11,183 nt of DNA. Source: Candidatus Brocadiia bacterium (GTDB lineage: Bacteria; Planctomycetota; MHYJ01; JACQXL01). Of the stretch, positions 4,112 through 11,175 are shown piece after piece; within the stretch, counting starts at the first letter, position 1; each line of letters begins with the position of its first letter. The stretch spans positions 1 through 11,183 of the forward strand of contig JAGUXD010000172.1 in NCBI GenBank assembly GCA_020062035.1, written 5' to 3'. The position numbers and the translations under genes are program-made. Below the pieces are notes generated by a model that saw only the letters and a program-made list of their open reading frames with translations, was not told where the DNA came from and did not search any database.

Positions 4112-6406
4112 ATGAAAAAGATATATTTAGCATTTTTGTGGCATCATCATCAGCCGTATTACCGTCCCGATGTCCATCGGGGTGAGTTTCAGATGCCCTG
4201 GGTTCGGCTTCACGGAATCAAGGATTATTACGGGATGGCGTCGCTTATTTCTCAATATCCGAAAATCAAAACAAATATCAATCTTGTCCCCTCTCTTCTT
4301 AAACAGATAAAAGAGTATCTTTCAGGTACCCAGGATAGATTATTATTATTTACCACTAAACCTGCTCCGGATTTAACATCCGCGGATAAGCAATACATTT
4401 TAGAGAATACATTTTTAGCACATCCGCAACATATGATAGGAACTTGCCCACGGTATAAAGAACTATATTCAAAGATAAGAGATGAGAGAGCAAAGATGAA
4501 AGAAGAAAGAGAAAAGGTCGTTGCCCGTTTTTCAGAGCAGGATTTTATTGATTTGTTGGTATGTAGTTCTCTGGTATGGTTTCATCCCTTAATTAAAGAG
4601 AACGACGCAGAAATAAAACAACTTATGCAAAAAGGCAGAAATTACACAGAAGAAGACAAAACACTTATTGCCCAAAAGCAGATGGATTATTTAAGCAAGA
4701 TAATTCCTTTACATAAGAGATTACAGGATACCGGGCAGATTGAGATTACGACCAGTGCGTTTTACCATCCGATTTTGCCGTTATTATGTAATATGCAGTC
4801 AGCCCGCCAGGCGATTCCTGATGTGAAGTTGCCAGAGGTTGACCAGGCGGGTTTATTTGAAGATGCACTGAACCAAATTGCATCAGCAGTAGAATTTTAT
4901 ACAGAACATTTTGGGAAAAAGCCCTCGGGCTTTTGGCCCTCAGAAGGCGCTGTCTCTGATGATATTTTACCCCTTCTGGCAGAAAACGGTATCAATTATT
5001 TAGCAACAGATGAAGAAATCCTATCAGCCACACTTAAGCGACCTTTAACTCCAGATGATTTGTATCAGCCGTATAAACTTCAAATTCCAAATATCCTATC
5101 CATTCTCTTCCGCGACCAGGAACTTTCTAATCTAATTAGTTTCCAGTATAAGCGATGGAATCCCAAAGACGCAGTAGAACATTTTATTTCTCTGGTTAAA
5201 TCTAAGGCAGGGCAGGGGTCCCACCCTGCGCCTCTTGTGAGTGTTATTTTAGATGGAGAAAACCCCTGGGAGCATTATCCTAATAATGGAATAGAATTTT
5301 TACGGCTACTTTATGAAAGATTAGAAAAAGATGATAGCATAGAAACTGTCAGGTTCACTGATTATCTCGCTCGGTATCCTGTGGAAAAGCGATTAAATAA
5401 TATCTTTGCAGGTTCGTGGATAAATCATAATTTTGCTATCTGGGTCGGACACAGAGAAGATTGCCAGGGCTGGGAATATTTAGCCCGGACCAGAGAGATA
5501 ATTAAACAGCATAGAGCGAAAGACGTAGAGGATGCCGTAATTTCCAATGCAAAAGAATGCCTTTATATTGCTGAAGGAAGCGATTGGTTCTGGTGGTTCG
5601 GACACGAACATTCATCATCTTTAGATGACCAGTTTGATTATCTCTTCAGGAGTCATTTGATGAATGTCTATCATTTACTGGGATTAAACCCGCCTGATTA
5701 TCTGTATCGTCCCATAAAAATCCCAGTGGGAAAAGATAAAGAGTTATATTCTCAACCGTGCGGGCTCCTGGATATAAAACTGGATGGTAGACGCAGTGAT
5801 TATTTTGAGTGGCTTCCTGCAGGACATTTTAATATCCCTGAAACTGAAATGGTCAGGACAACAATGAATCACTCCTCTCCTTCTTCAGCGGGACTAATCT
5901 CTGACGTCTTTTTCGGGTTTGATAAGAACAAAAATTTATGTCTGCGTCTGGATATACCCGGTCTTACTTGTCAAGGCAAGACAATCCCGATGGTTCTCGG
6001 CACGGATGATATTTATTTTATCCTTAATTTCTTGACCCCAATAAAGAGGAAAATTATTATACCCAACCATTCACCCCGAAATAATCGTCCCGAAAATAAT
6101 CGGGACAGCGGGACTGCGGCCCCACTGGGCCCTGTGAGTCCGCAGAAGGAGCTGGGTTTAGATATTCTGGATGAGACTGATACACTCTTAAAGACGCTTG
6201 ACAGTATTGCAATTGACGAGATAATAGAGGTCCTTTGTCCGCTTGAATTATTAGTGGTGAAAGAGAATCCCGAATCATTCGGGACAATAGAGTTTTTCGT
6301 AGAGGTCTATCAAGACACGAAATTCCTATCAAGGTATCCGGATAATCAGCCGATAATACTTAGTGTGAAAACAGAAGAGACAGAATATTTAGATTGGTCA
6401 GTGTAA
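4112..6406 (+). CDS. Glycoside hydrolase family 57 alpha-glucan enzyme (alpha-amylase or glucanotransferase type)
   Basis: A cytoplasmic enzyme (no signal peptide), 764 residues, likely cutting or transferring alpha-1,4-glucan chains of a glycogen-like polymer. GH57 hallmarks: HHHQP (11-15), the PWVRLH and KDYYGMA segments just after, the YHPILPLL segment, GFWPSEGAVS with the probable nucleophile Glu278, ILDGENPWEHY with the probable acid/base Asp381, and DWFWWFGHEHSS (491-502). After about residue 540 comes a beta-rich C-terminal region without a catalytic motif. The start at 4112 is preferred because the family begins right at this Met; an upstream in-frame ATG at 4037 would add 25 unrelated residues and include the promoter. 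No SD is seen. The frame contains at least four palindromic repeat segments (residues 19-24, 367-373, 655-678 and 720-724) that look like in-frame insertions. The downstream galT-like and glgA genes point to alpha-glucan metabolism. Exact specificity cannot be read from the sequence. Confidence 0.92.
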   Translation: MKKIYLAFLWHHHQPYYRPDVHRGEFQMPWVRLHGIKDYYGMASLISQYPKIKTNINLVPSLLKQIKEYLSGTQDRLLLFTTKPAPDLTSADKQYILENTFLAHPQHMIGTCPRYKELYSKIRDERAKMKEEREKVVARFSEQDFIDLLVCSSLVWFHPLIKENDAEIKQLMQKGRNYTEEDKTLIAQKQMDYLSKIIPLHKRLQDTGQIEITTSAFYHPILPLLCNMQSARQAIPDVKLPEVDQAGLFEDALNQIASAVEFYTEHFGKKPSGFWPSEGAVSDDILPLLAENGINYLATDEEILSATLKRPLTPDDLYQPYKLQIPNILSILFRDQELSNLISFQYKRWNPKDAVEHFISLVKSKAGQGSHPAPLVSVILDGENPWEHYPNNGIEFLRLLYERLEKDDSIETVRFTDYLARYPVEKRLNNIFAGSWINHNFAIWVGHREDCQGWEYLARTREIIKQHRAKDVEDAVISNAKECLYIAEGSDWFWWFGHEHSSSLDDQFDYLFRSHLMNVYHLLGLNPPDYLYRPIKIPVGKDKELYSQPCGLLDIKLDGRRSDYFEWLPAGHFNIPETEMVRTTMNHSSPSSAGLISDVFFGFDKNKNLCLRLDIPGLTCQGKTIPMVLGTDDIYFILNFLTPIKRKIIIPNHSPRNNRPENNRDSGTAAPLGPVSPQKELGLDILDETDTLLKTLDSIAIDEIIEVLCPLELLVVKENPESFGTIEFFVEVYQDTKFLSRYPDNQPIILSVKTEETEYLDWSV
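4166..4182. repeat. Palindromic repeat inside the GH57 gene (CCCGATGTCCATCGGG type)
   Basis: A 6-bp stem CCCGAT/ATCGGG with loop GTCC. The same 16 bases occur in the galT-glgA gap at 7483-7498. Here they encode Pro19 to Gly24, between the HHHQP motif and the conserved PWVRLH segment. Confidence 0.75.
5212..5229. repeat. Palindromic repeat inside the GH57 gene, before the catalytic DGE strand
   Basis: GCAGGG and CCCTGC form a 6-bp stem around GTCCCA. A second GCAGGG (5207-5212) overlaps the left arm. It encodes the Gly/Ser/Pro-rich stretch (about 367-373) immediately ahead of the strand holding Asp381, probably a surface loop. Confidence 0.55.
6074..6143. repeat. Compound hairpin cluster inside the GH57 gene
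   Basis: There are three pieces in a row. First is a partial unit CCCCGAAATAATCG (6074-6087). Second is a full hairpin GTCCCGA/TCGGGAC (6087-6106) with loop AAATAA. Third is a nested hairpin with outer arms GCGGGACT (6108-6115) and AGTCCGC (6137-6143) and inner arms GGCCC/GGGCC (6118-6131). Together they encode a low-complexity Asn/Arg/Pro/Gly-rich stretch (about residues 655-678) that looks foreign to the surrounding beta-strand sequence. Confidence 0.7.
6269..6283. repeat. Palindromic repeat near the 3' end of the GH57 gene
   Basis: CCCGAAT-C-ATTCGGG is a perfect 7-bp stem and is followed by AC, as in other copies. It encodes residues 720-724 (in NPESFGT). Confidence 0.65.
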
Positions 6407-6407
6407 T

Positions 6408-6450
6408 CCCCGATGGCCCGATGCCCCGATTTCATCGGTGGGGGTCGGGG
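6408..6450. repeat. Compound hairpin between GH57 and galT genes
   Basis: Outer arms CCCCGA (6408-6413) and TCGGGG (6445-6450) enclose an inner hairpin CCGAT/ATCGG (6426-6430 and 6434-6438). It begins two bases after the GH57 stop. No U-tract follows, so it is unlikely to terminate transcription; it may protect or process the polycistronic mRNA. It appears to be built of several CCCGATG units. Confidence 0.65.
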
Positions 6451-6470
6451 TCTGTGGTAAATATAATTTA

Positions 6471-7478
6471 ATGAGTGAATTACGTAAAGACCCGATTATT
6501 GGACGATGGGTAATCATCGCCCCAGAAAGAGGCAAGAGACCCCTTGATTTTAACGCTACACAACCGAGTGCATCCCCTAAAACCCCACCGTTGACCTGTC
6601 CATTTTGTGAGGGCAATGAATCTATTACACCACCAGAAATATATGCCCTGAGACAGCCACCTTCTACTCCTAATGGAAAAAACTGGTTGGTGCGGGTGGT
6701 ACCTAATAAATTTCCTGCATTAGCCATAGAAGGCAATTTAGATAAACGTGGAAAAGGACTTTATGACGAGATGCACGGTATCGGCGCCCACGAGATAATT
6801 ATAGAAACCCCTCAACATTTTGCTTCTTTCACGCCATTGCCTGATGAACATATTCAACATATCCTCACAACCTATCAGGCACGGATGCAGGACCTAAAAA
6901 AAGATACCCGATTTGTCTTTGGGCTTGTTTTTAAGAATGTCGGAGATAGGGCAGGCGCTTCTTTAGAACACTCACATTCTCAACTGGTCGTAACACCCAT
7001 TGTCCCGATTCGTATTTTAGGAGAAATAGGAGGCGCACAACATTTCCATAATTATCGCGGTCGCTGTATCTTTTGTGATATTATCCATCAGGAAATAGAT
7101 GATAATGAGAGAATCGTGATAAATGATGAGCATTTTATCGCAGTTTGTCCTTTTGCCCCACGGTTTCCTTTTGAGACATGGATATTGCCGAAACAGCATC
7201 TTACTCACTTTGAGACAACCCCATCAGATTTAATACCAGATTTATCACATATTACTAAACAGGTCTTCCTGAAATTAGAAAAGGCGTTGAATAATCCTGC
7301 CTATAATATGCTAATTCATACAACACCTTTTACAATGGATAGCCCCGAGTATTATCATTGGCATATAGAAATTATTCCGCGTATTACCAGAGTTGCCGGG
7401 TTTGAATGGGGCACGGGCTTTTATATTAATTCAGTGCCACCTGAAGACGCTGCAAAATACCTCCAAGGGGTGAAATAA
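6471..7478 (+). CDS. galT: GalT-family hexose-1-phosphate nucleotidyltransferase
   Basis: Moves a nucleotidyl group between sugar 1-phosphates (classically UDP-glucose plus galactose-1-P); HIT superfamily, cytoplasmic. The protein has 335 residues, near the usual 330-350. Evidence: the N-terminal RKDPIIGRWVIIAPERGKRP (5-24), a zinc-type CPFC (43-46), VRVVPNKFPAL, HEIIIETPQH, the active-site HSHSQ (167-171) with His169 the predicted nucleophile, CIFC (199-202) and HWHIEIIPR (296-304). The active site has HSHSQ instead of the canonical HPHxQ of E. coli GalT, as I recall for GalT-like proteins including ADP-glucose phosphorylases. The start at 6471 is chosen over an in-frame GTG at 6438 that lies inside a hairpin repeat. 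No clear SD precedes it. Its place between GH57 and glgA suggests work with glucose-1-P or ADP-glucose in glycogen metabolism rather than galactose use (inference), so the symbol names the family, not a proven substrate. Confidence 0.9.
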   Translation: MSELRKDPIIGRWVIIAPERGKRPLDFNATQPSASPKTPPLTCPFCEGNESITPPEIYALRQPPSTPNGKNWLVRVVPNKFPALAIEGNLDKRGKGLYDEMHGIGAHEIIIETPQHFASFTPLPDEHIQHILTTYQARMQDLKKDTRFVFGLVFKNVGDRAGASLEHSHSQLVVTPIVPIRILGEIGGAQHFHNYRGRCIFCDIIHQEIDDNERIVINDEHFIAVCPFAPRFPFETWILPKQHLTHFETTPSDLIPDLSHITKQVFLKLEKALNNPAYNMLIHTTPFTMDSPEYYHWHIEIIPRITRVAGFEWGTGFYINSVPPEDAAKYLQGVK

Positions 7479-7482
7479 GAAT

Positions 7483-7517
7483 CCCGATGTCCATCGGGAC
7501 CCCGAATGCTTTCGGGG
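7483..7517. repeat. Two adjacent palindromic repeats in the galT-glgA gap
   Basis: CCCGATGTCCATCGGG (7483-7498) is followed after two bases by CCCGAATGCTTTCGGG (7501-7516). Each has a 6-bp stem and a tetraloop. The first is identical to the copy inside the GH57 gene at 4166. The second is followed by GTTT, a weak resemblance to an intrinsic terminator. The pair starts 4 bases after the galT stop. Confidence 0.75.
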
Positions 7518-7559
7518 TTTGATATGGCGAGATTCCTTTTGAGATTTGGGATTTGAAGT

Positions 7560-8981
7560 ATGAACATCTGTCAAGTTGCTCCTGAAATGGTACCGTTTGC
7601 CAAAACAGGCGGATTAGCCGATGTGGTTGGTTCAATTACCCCACAACTAAAAAAAAGAGGGACATCTGTTTGTGCATTTTTGCCCCTCTACAAACAGGTC
7701 AAATCCGTATTAAGTAGTTCAAACCTTATTTCAACTGACCTTGAGGTTACAGTAAAGATGGGTGATGACCTGTTCTTAGGCAGGATCTGGAAGACCCAGC
7801 TGCCTGGTAAGATTAATGTTTATTTCATAGAACGCAATGAATATTATCATAGAGATTATCTTTATAGTACCCCTGAAGGCGATTATTTGGATAACGCCCA
7901 ACGTTTTATCTTCTTCTGCCGTGCCACCCTTGAATCTATCAAATTACTCGGTATCAAGTGTGATATTATCCACTGCCACGATTGGCAGGCCGGCTTAATC
8001 CCGGTTTATCTTAAAACACTATATAAGAAAGACCCATTTTACCAGGAGGTCAAGACCGTTTTTACAGTGCATAATCTTGCTTATCAGGGACTGTTCTGGC
8101 ACTGGGATATGAAACTCATCGGCCTGGGCTGGGAATATTTTAACTATAAGCAATTAGAGTTTTACGGCAGAGTGAACTTCCTCAAAGGCGCTCTTGTCTT
8201 TGCAGATAAACTTACCACTGTCAGCCCCAGATATGCTAAAGAAATCCAGACCCCTCAATTTGGCTACGGATTAGATGGTGTTCTGCGCGAACGCGCCTCT
8301 GACCTCTCAGGCATTATCAATGGCGTTGATTATTCTCTCTGGAACCCCTCCTCTGACAAACTTATCCCGGCTAATTATACCAGAGAACATCTCTCTGGTA
8401 AACTTAAGAACAAAAAGCAATTACAGAAGAGATGTTCATTGCTCCAAAGCGATGCACCTCTCATCGGCTTTATCGGTCGTCTAACTGAACAAAAAGGACT
8501 TGATTTAATTGCCGAATCTTTTGATGAGATAATGAAACTGGGCTATCAATTTGTATTCTTAGGCACAGGCGAGGAAAAATATCATCGTCTCTTATCTGAA
8601 ATGGGCAAAAAGTATCCGACATCACTCTCGGTAAATATCGCCTTTGATAATACCTTAGCGCATCTTATTACCGCCGGTAGCGATATGCTCCTGATGCCTT
8701 CTAAATACGAGCCCTGTGGATTGAACCAACTTTATGCCCTTAAATACGGTACGCTCCCGATTGTTCACGAAACAGGCGGTCTGGCCGACACCATCATTCA
8801 CAAAACCACGGGTTTTACCTTCAAGAACTATACTGCCGAAGAAATGCTTCACGCAATCAGGTCCGCTCTGACTCTATATCTATCTAAAAGACAGTGGCGA
8901 GCGCTGATGAAGAATGCAATGGCACAGGACTTCTCGTGGCATCACAGCGCTAAAGAATACCTCTCGCTTTATAGTTCATAG
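7560..8981 (+). CDS. glgA: Glycogen synthase (ADP-glucose type, GT5)
   Basis: Extends alpha-1,4-glucan chains using ADP-glucose; cytoplasmic. The 473 residues equal the usual bacterial GlgA length. Diagnostic features: the N-terminal KTGGLADV (15-22) that binds the nucleotide sugar, HCHDWQAGLIPVYL, VFTVHNLAYQGLF and KLTTVSPRYAKEI in the first Rossmann domain. In the second domain are GFIGRLTEQKG with Arg307 and Lys312, then EPCGLNQLYALKYGT with catalytic Glu384 and IVHETGGLADTI. The set is complete, so an active enzyme is expected. The ATG at 7560 is preferred because the family starts directly with this strand; no strong SD is seen. glgA follows galT after 81 bases that hold two hairpin repeats, and purD follows after 6 bases. 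ADP-glucose supply (glgC) is not in the window. Confidence 0.96.
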   Translation: MNICQVAPEMVPFAKTGGLADVVGSITPQLKKRGTSVCAFLPLYKQVKSVLSSSNLISTDLEVTVKMGDDLFLGRIWKTQLPGKINVYFIERNEYYHRDYLYSTPEGDYLDNAQRFIFFCRATLESIKLLGIKCDIIHCHDWQAGLIPVYLKTLYKKDPFYQEVKTVFTVHNLAYQGLFWHWDMKLIGLGWEYFNYKQLEFYGRVNFLKGALVFADKLTTVSPRYAKEIQTPQFGYGLDGVLRERASDLSGIINGVDYSLWNPSSDKLIPANYTREHLSGKLKNKKQLQKRCSLLQSDAPLIGFIGRLTEQKGLDLIAESFDEIMKLGYQFVFLGTGEEKYHRLLSEMGKKYPTSLSVNIAFDNTLAHLITAGSDMLLMPSKYEPCGLNQLYALKYGTLPIVHETGGLADTIIHKTTGFTFKNYTAEEMLHAIRSALTLYLSKRQWRALMKNAMAQDFSWHHSAKEYLSLYSS

Positions 8982-8987
8982 TTTGTT

Positions 8988-10256
8988 ATGAAAATATTAG
9001 TAATCGGTTCAGGGGGCAGAGAACACGCCCTGGTCTGGAAAATCAGCCAATCGCCACTGGTTGCGAAAATATACGCCGCTCCAGGTAATCCAGGTATCAG
9101 TCAACTCGCAGAATGCCTTCCAATCCCGCAGACTGATATTACTTCCTTAAAGACCTTTGCCCTGAAAGAAAAGATTGACCTGACTCTGGTCGGTCCTGAA
9201 GCACCACTCTGCGCAGGTATCGTTGATGAATTCCAGAAGGAAGGGCTCAAAATATTCGGTCCTACTAAATCCGCCTCTGAATTAGAAGCCAGTAAGGCAT
9301 TCACTAAAGAACTACTTAAACGAAGCGGAATACCAACTGCATCCTATAAGATTGTTTCTTCATTTAGAGAAGGACTGGAATATCTCAAAAAGACCGATGT
9401 CCCAATTGTCCTCAAAGTAGATGGCCTAGCATCCGGCAAAGGTGTTTTTGTCTGCACCCAGCGGTCCATTGCCGAACGTCATCTCTCTCAAATAATGAAG
9501 GAACGAATCTTCGGCACAGCCGGTGATAAGGTAGTCATAGAAGAATACCTGACAGGCAAAGAGGTCTCGGTTCTATCTCTTGTAGATGGAAAGACCATCG
9601 CGGTCCTGGAGCCGGTATGTGATTACAAACGGCTCCTGGATAATGACCTCGGTCCAAATACCGGAGGAATGGGCTCTTTCTCTCACGTCCTTTTTATTAC
9701 CCCAGGAATAATGGAACAGATTGCAAGAGAAATATTCGTCCCTGTGGTCCACGCAATGAATACCTTAGAGAGACCCTATCAGGGTGTCCTGTATGCTGGC
9801 TTAATACTCAGCCCGGGCGGTCTAAAGGTCCTGGAATTCAATGTTAGATTCGGCGACCCTGAAACCCAGCCATTAATGATGCGTCTCAAGACTGACCTCG
9901 TTCCTCTATTGTTAGCAGTGGTGGAAAAAAACCTAGACCGAATTCAGCCAATAGAATGGTCAGATGAAGCCGCGGTCTGTGTTGTAATGACCGCAAAGGG
10001 CTATCCATCTAATCCAAAAATCGGGGATGTCATAGAAATAACTCAAGAAGACCAGAGAACAGGAAACGATATCCAGATTTTCCACGCGGGAACACGGCTT
10101 GACAATGGTAGACTCATTACAGCCGGTGGCAGGGTCCTCGGCATTACCGCTAAAGGTAAAGACCATTCCGAGGCCCGTAAAAAGGTCTATGATACGATAA
10201 CAGAAATATCCTTTGACGGCGCATTTTACCGCAGAGATATCGCGAACAAACTATGA
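8988..10256 (+). CDS. purD: Phosphoribosylamine-glycine ligase (GAR synthetase)
   Basis: Joins glycine to 5-phosphoribosylamine with ATP, the second step of purine synthesis; cytoplasmic. The 422 residues are the normal single-domain length. Evidence: the N-terminal ILVIGSGGREHAL (3-15), VGPEAPL, the ATP-grasp segments KVDGLASGKGV and EEYLTGKEVSVL, PNTGGMGSF, GVLYAGLILS, and LEFNVRFGDPETQ with metal-binding Glu283 and Asn285 (282-294). Start and stop fit the family exactly. It begins 6 bases after the glgA stop and has no SD, so translation may depend on coupling. Its link to glycogen genes has no known functional reason; co-transcription is the simplest explanation. Confidence 0.97.
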   Translation: MKILVIGSGGREHALVWKISQSPLVAKIYAAPGNPGISQLAECLPIPQTDITSLKTFALKEKIDLTLVGPEAPLCAGIVDEFQKEGLKIFGPTKSASELEASKAFTKELLKRSGIPTASYKIVSSFREGLEYLKKTDVPIVLKVDGLASGKGVFVCTQRSIAERHLSQIMKERIFGTAGDKVVIEEYLTGKEVSVLSLVDGKTIAVLEPVCDYKRLLDNDLGPNTGGMGSFSHVLFITPGIMEQIAREIFVPVVHAMNTLERPYQGVLYAGLILSPGGLKVLEFNVRFGDPETQPLMMRLKTDLVPLLLAVVEKNLDRIQPIEWSDEAAVCVVMTAKGYPSNPKIGDVIEITQEDQRTGNDIQIFHAGTRLDNGRLITAGGRVLGITAKGKDHSEARKKVYDTITEISFDGAFYRRDIANKL

Positions 10257-10257
10257 A

Positions 10258-10274
10258 CCCGAATACTTTCGGGG
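10258..10274. repeat. Palindromic repeat between purD and cdsA
   Basis: CCCGAA-TACT-TTCGGG plus a G, one base after the purD stop and ending just before the cdsA SD. It differs from the copy at 7501 only in the loop (TACT against TGCT). It could influence cdsA translation by stacking next to the ribosome binding site. Confidence 0.72.
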
Positions 10275-10287
10275 CGTGAGGATATTT

Positions 10288-11151
10288 ATGAGAGAACTCA
10301 AAAAGCGTCTGATTATCAGCGGCCAACTTATTGCATTCATCGTCTTTCTTCTTGTCTCTGACCATTACTTCCTCAAAGGCATCACGGGCTTCTATTTTAT
10401 ATTAGCATTATTCTCCTCTTTTGCCTTTTACGAATTCACCCAACTCTACCGCAATATCAATATCAAATTACCATATCAATTCCCGATTATTACAGGGCTA
10501 TGCGGAATAATTATTATCTATCTTCTCTGGACATTCCCAAGGACAATCATCCTCTGGAAATACGGTACGCTCTTAGAACTCCTGATGTGGGATATGCCGC
10601 TTCTTATATCTCTTGTGGTATTTATTATCCTTGCTACTATCTATTATCTGAAAAGGGCTAATAGTTTCTCTGACCTATTTATCCTGTTCTTCGGGTTTGT
10701 GTATATCTATTTACCAGTTTGGTCTATTGCCCGTATCCGTGGCGCGGGTATAATCTGGGTCGTCTATTTTATCGCACTGGTAAAACTATCAGATACCATC
10801 GCCTATTTTGCAGGTAGTTTCTTCGGCAGGCACAAATTAGCCGAACGTATCAGTCCGAACAAGACAGTAGAGGGCTTTATCTGGGCACTCATCGGCTCGT
10901 CTCTCGTATCCGCTCTCCTCTTTTATCTGATAATACCCGTAAAAATCCCGTTCTGGTTGATAATTATAATAAATTTTATTATTGTCTTTATTGCACAGGC
11001 AGGGGATTTATTTGAGTCTTATCTCAAACGACGATGCGACGTGAAGGATTCGGGCAATCTACTCGGACCTTTAGGTGGAGTCCTTGATTTACTGGACTCG
11101 CTCCTGTTGTCAGCGCCTGTTGCCGCCTTCCTGTTCCTGAAAATAATTTAA
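10288..11151 (+). CDS. cdsA: Phosphatidate cytidylyltransferase (CDP-diacylglycerol synthase) with altered signature
   Basis: Inner-membrane enzyme making CDP-diacylglycerol from phosphatidate and CTP, the branch point to bacterial phospholipids. It has 287 residues, typical length, with about eight hydrophobic segments spread over the chain. Family motifs: KLSDTIAYFAGSFFGRHKLA, ISPNKTVEGF, and the C-terminal signature SYLKRRCDVKD (244-254) followed by GPLGGVLDLLD (260-270). The usual signature there is HGGxxDRxD; here His is Leu262 and Arg is Leu268, while the two Asp (267, 270) and both Gly are kept. I recall similar Leu-Gly-Gly forms from PVC-group bacteria, but this is memory, not a search. 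The start at 10288 is supported by GTGAGG (10276-10281) 6 nt upstream. The longer frame from 10213 would overlap purD and run through the hairpin repeat. In many genomes cdsA is followed by dxr; the next gene lies outside the window. Confidence 0.92.
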   Translation: MRELKKRLIISGQLIAFIVFLLVSDHYFLKGITGFYFILALFSSFAFYEFTQLYRNINIKLPYQFPIITGLCGIIIIYLLWTFPRTIILWKYGTLLELLMWDMPLLISLVVFIILATIYYLKRANSFSDLFILFFGFVYIYLPVWSIARIRGAGIIWVVYFIALVKLSDTIAYFAGSFFGRHKLAERISPNKTVEGFIWALIGSSLVSALLFYLIIPVKIPFWLIIIINFIIVFIAQAGDLFESYLKRRCDVKDSGNLLGPLGGVLDLLDSLLLSAPVAAFLFLKII

Positions 11152-11170
11152 TGAAGTTCTAATAAAATAA

Positions 11171-11175
11171 GAGGA
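11171..11175 (+). promoter_or_regulatory. Probable ribosome binding site of the next gene
   Basis: GAGGA lies 6 nt before the final AT of the window, which would be completed to ATG if the next base is G. This suggests a gene starting at 11182, about 30 bases after cdsA and in the same operon. The start codon itself is not fully visible. Confidence 0.4.

Noticed and set aside
6195..6220. TTGCAA within ATTGCAATTG inside the GH57 gene, resembling half of the operator
   Set aside because: Only a single hexamer, in coding sequence, without the partner at 17 bp; most likely chance.
6438..6470. In-frame GTG giving an 11-residue longer galT product
   Set aside because: It lies inside the compound hairpin repeat and adds residues not typical of the family; the ATG at 6471 matches the normal N-terminus.
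7501..7521. Hairpin plus GTTT as a rho-independent terminator after galT
   Set aside because: The stem is 6 bp and only three T follow; the same hairpin type occurs inside genes, and glgA follows closely on the same strand.
10213..10287. Earlier cdsA start overlapping purD
   Set aside because: The extension overlaps purD and passes through a palindromic repeat; the ATG at 10288 has an SD and fits the family start.
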